Source: Cyanoderma ruficeps
Lineage: Eukaryota; Chordata; Aves; Passeriformes; Timaliidae
Length of the DNA stretch: 64,000 bases
NCBI GenBank assembly: GCA_008694505.1
Contig: VZDJ01007755.1
Location: forward strand, 9,810,334-9,874,333
Direction: 5' to 3'
Numbering within the stretch: position 1 is the stretch's first letter; the number at the start of each line of letters is the position of its first letter. The translations under genes were made by a program, and so were the position numbers. Below the pieces are notes generated by a model that was not told the origin of the DNA, searched no databases, and saw only the letters and a program-made list of their open reading frames with translations. Positions 62,812 to 64,000 of this stretch are shown here, in pieces.

Positions 62812-63384
62812 AGGGCAATCCCAAAATGCAAGGAATATGGATTGAGATTAGCCCTGTGGAGAAAATCTTGTGAGTGTTTATAGAGGAAAGACTCAACATG
62901 TCTTGGCAATATATGCTTGTTGCCCAGAAGGCCAAAACCACAGTGGGCTGCATGACAAAAGGTGTGACTGGCAGGTGGGTGAGGTGATTCTCCCCCTCTA
63001 TTCTGTCCTAGTGAGACCCCACCTGGACTGCTCTGTCCAGCTCTGGGGTCCCCCACACATGGAAGATGTGGACCTGTTGCAATGAACCCATAAAGAGGCA
63101 CTAAGTTGATGCAGAACTGGAACACCGCTTAATGAAGACAGGCTGAGACAATTGGGGTTGTTCAGGCTCAAAGGAGACCGTAGAGAAGCCTTCTCATACA
63201 TAAAGCATAAAGGGAGCTGAAAAGAAAGCTGGACAGGGACTTTTGAAAAGGGCATATAGTGACAGAACAAGGGCGAATGAATTTAATCTGAAGGAAGGTA
63301 TGTTTAGATTAGATTTGAGGAAAAAATTCTTTACTGTGTGCATACCACATGCCTGGAAGTAATCAAGACCAGGCTAGTTGGGCA
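62812..63384 (+). mobile_element. CR1 LINE, C-terminal ORF2 and 3' region, plus strand (first part)
   Basis: The frame at 62870-63085 contains the CR1 ORF2 C-terminal signature (YSVLVRPHLDCSVQLWGP). It is preceded by the nucleotide block GCCCAGAAGGCCAAAACCAC and by GGGCAATCCCAAAATGCAAGG near 62813. Downstream blocks follow the family order: GACAGGCTGAGACAATTGGG, GGACTTTTGAAAAGGGCATA, AAAAATTCTTTACTGTG, CAAGACCAGGCTAGTTGGGC. A stop just after the signature and a deletion near 63345 show it is dead. The copy is cut at about 63384 by an LTR and resumes at about 63768. Confidence 0.93.
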
Positions 63385-63767
63385 CCACTCTGCCCGAGTT
63401 CCCTCGCTCCTGAGGTCCAGCCCTGGCTAGCTGTGGACCTCGGGGAAGAAACTGGGCTAGGACGAGAACAAAAGACAAAAGGTGCTCTGACTCCTCATGG
63501 GAAACAGTCCCACAGGTTTAATGTAGAACCAACACCTTGAAATCCAGGAGGAGAAAGAGGGTGGGACCCTTTTTCCCAGGGGTTTTAAGCCCTAAGGGGG
63601 AGGGGATGAACAAGGGTCTGTTGACTAATGGGGGTGGACCCAGGGGGAGGAGAGATACAGGGGGTATCAGGTATACAGGTAAAGGAAGGTGCAAAGATAC
63701 ATTGGGAAGGTACAATCAAGGAACAGCCGGTGCAAAAAATGAACTGATTACTTAGTGCAATACAACA
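63385..63767 (-). mobile_element. LTR inserted in a CR1, minus strand
   Basis: CR1 sequence stops at about 63384 and continues at about 63768 with the next expected bases, so this block of about 385 bp is an insertion. On the minus strand it begins TGTTGTATTGC at 63767, has a TATA-like CTTAAAA (complement at 63583-63589), and carries an ATTAAA poly(A) signal (complement at 63517-63522). It ends near ACTCGGGCAGAGTGG. GGGCA at 63380-63384 and AAGCA at 63771-63775 may be a worn 5-bp target-site duplication, though this does not agree perfectly with a TG...CA end. The short frames inside are incidental. Confidence 0.7.
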
Positions 63768-63872
63768 TCCAAGCAACCTGGTCTAGTAGAAGGTGATGCT
63801 AACCATGGCAGGAGGCTTGGAACTAAATGATCTTTAAGGTCTCTTCTCTCTCTAACTATTCTGTGATTCGTG
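63768..63872 (+). mobile_element. CR1 LINE, 3' end, plus strand (second part)
   Basis: This continues the CR1 at 62.8 kb beyond the LTR: GCAACCTGGTCTAGTAGAAG, GCTAACCATGGCAGGAGGC, TTGGAACTAAATGATCTTTA, then a slightly worn terminal region ending ATTCTGTGATTCGTGAT, which is the CR1 octamer end. The good match at the terminal repeat fixes the CR1 3' end near 63872. Confidence 0.93.
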
Positions 63873-64000
63873 ATCTATTATATCAGCAGTTACCAGTCTT
63901 TTCAGTTATGATTCAAATGGTGTTTGCACAAAACAGGTATTCACATAGAATTTTTTTGTTATTGTTGCAGCAGAAACTCATGTGGAATGTGTACAGTGAA

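Noticed and set aside
1..64000. CRISPR array, bacterial operon or phage-like system
   Set aside because: There are no regularly spaced repeats, ribosome-binding sites or compact gene arrays; the repeats seen are avian retroelements.

Overview
The window looks like bird nuclear DNA. It is AT-rich and non-coding, and its dispersed repeats are pieces of the avian CR1 non-LTR retrotransposon and solo-type LTRs of avian endogenous retroviruses. Several LTRs match ERVL- and ERVK-type LTR patterns I recall from songbird genomes, so a passerine is the best guess. That assignment rests on recalled family patterns, not on a search.

I found no host protein-coding gene, tRNA, rRNA or recognisable small RNA. 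The longest open frames are 163 codons (11911-12402 +), 140 codons (6139-6561 +) and 132 codons (4524-4922 -). None resembles a protein I know. Several ORFs are simply CR1 reverse-transcriptase remnants. The sequence is best read as an intergenic region or part of a very large intron.

Layout: 1-13.7 kb is unique AT-rich DNA with a few GC-richer blocks. An LTR on the minus strand lies at 13.7-14.4 kb. CR1 pieces lie at 16.05-16.21 (+), 21.17-21.30 (+), 22.39-23.14 (-), 25.96-26.13 (-) and 28.60-28.71 kb (+). Two convergent LTR-like elements lie at 32.6-33.34 kb. A minus-strand CR1 at 36.49-38.2 kb is interrupted by one LTR and abutted at its downstream end by another. From 38.2 to 53.4 kb the DNA is mostly unique, with low-complexity tracts and one short run of Ns. 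An ERVL-type LTR lies at 53.4-53.93 kb and a minus-strand LTR with visible TATA box and poly(A) signal at 55.57-55.94 kb. The window closes with a plus-strand CR1 (62.8-63.87 kb) split by a minus-strand LTR.

No genes work together here. The history that can be read is one of retroelement layering: CR1 copies landed first and LTR elements later landed in them. I see no evidence of a new biological system. The points most worth a second look are the nested retroelements, a strong G-quadruplex motif at 18.46 kb, a 180-bp C/A-only tract at 47 kb, an imperfect inverted repeat at 48.2 kb and the unexplained 163-codon frame at 11.9 kb.
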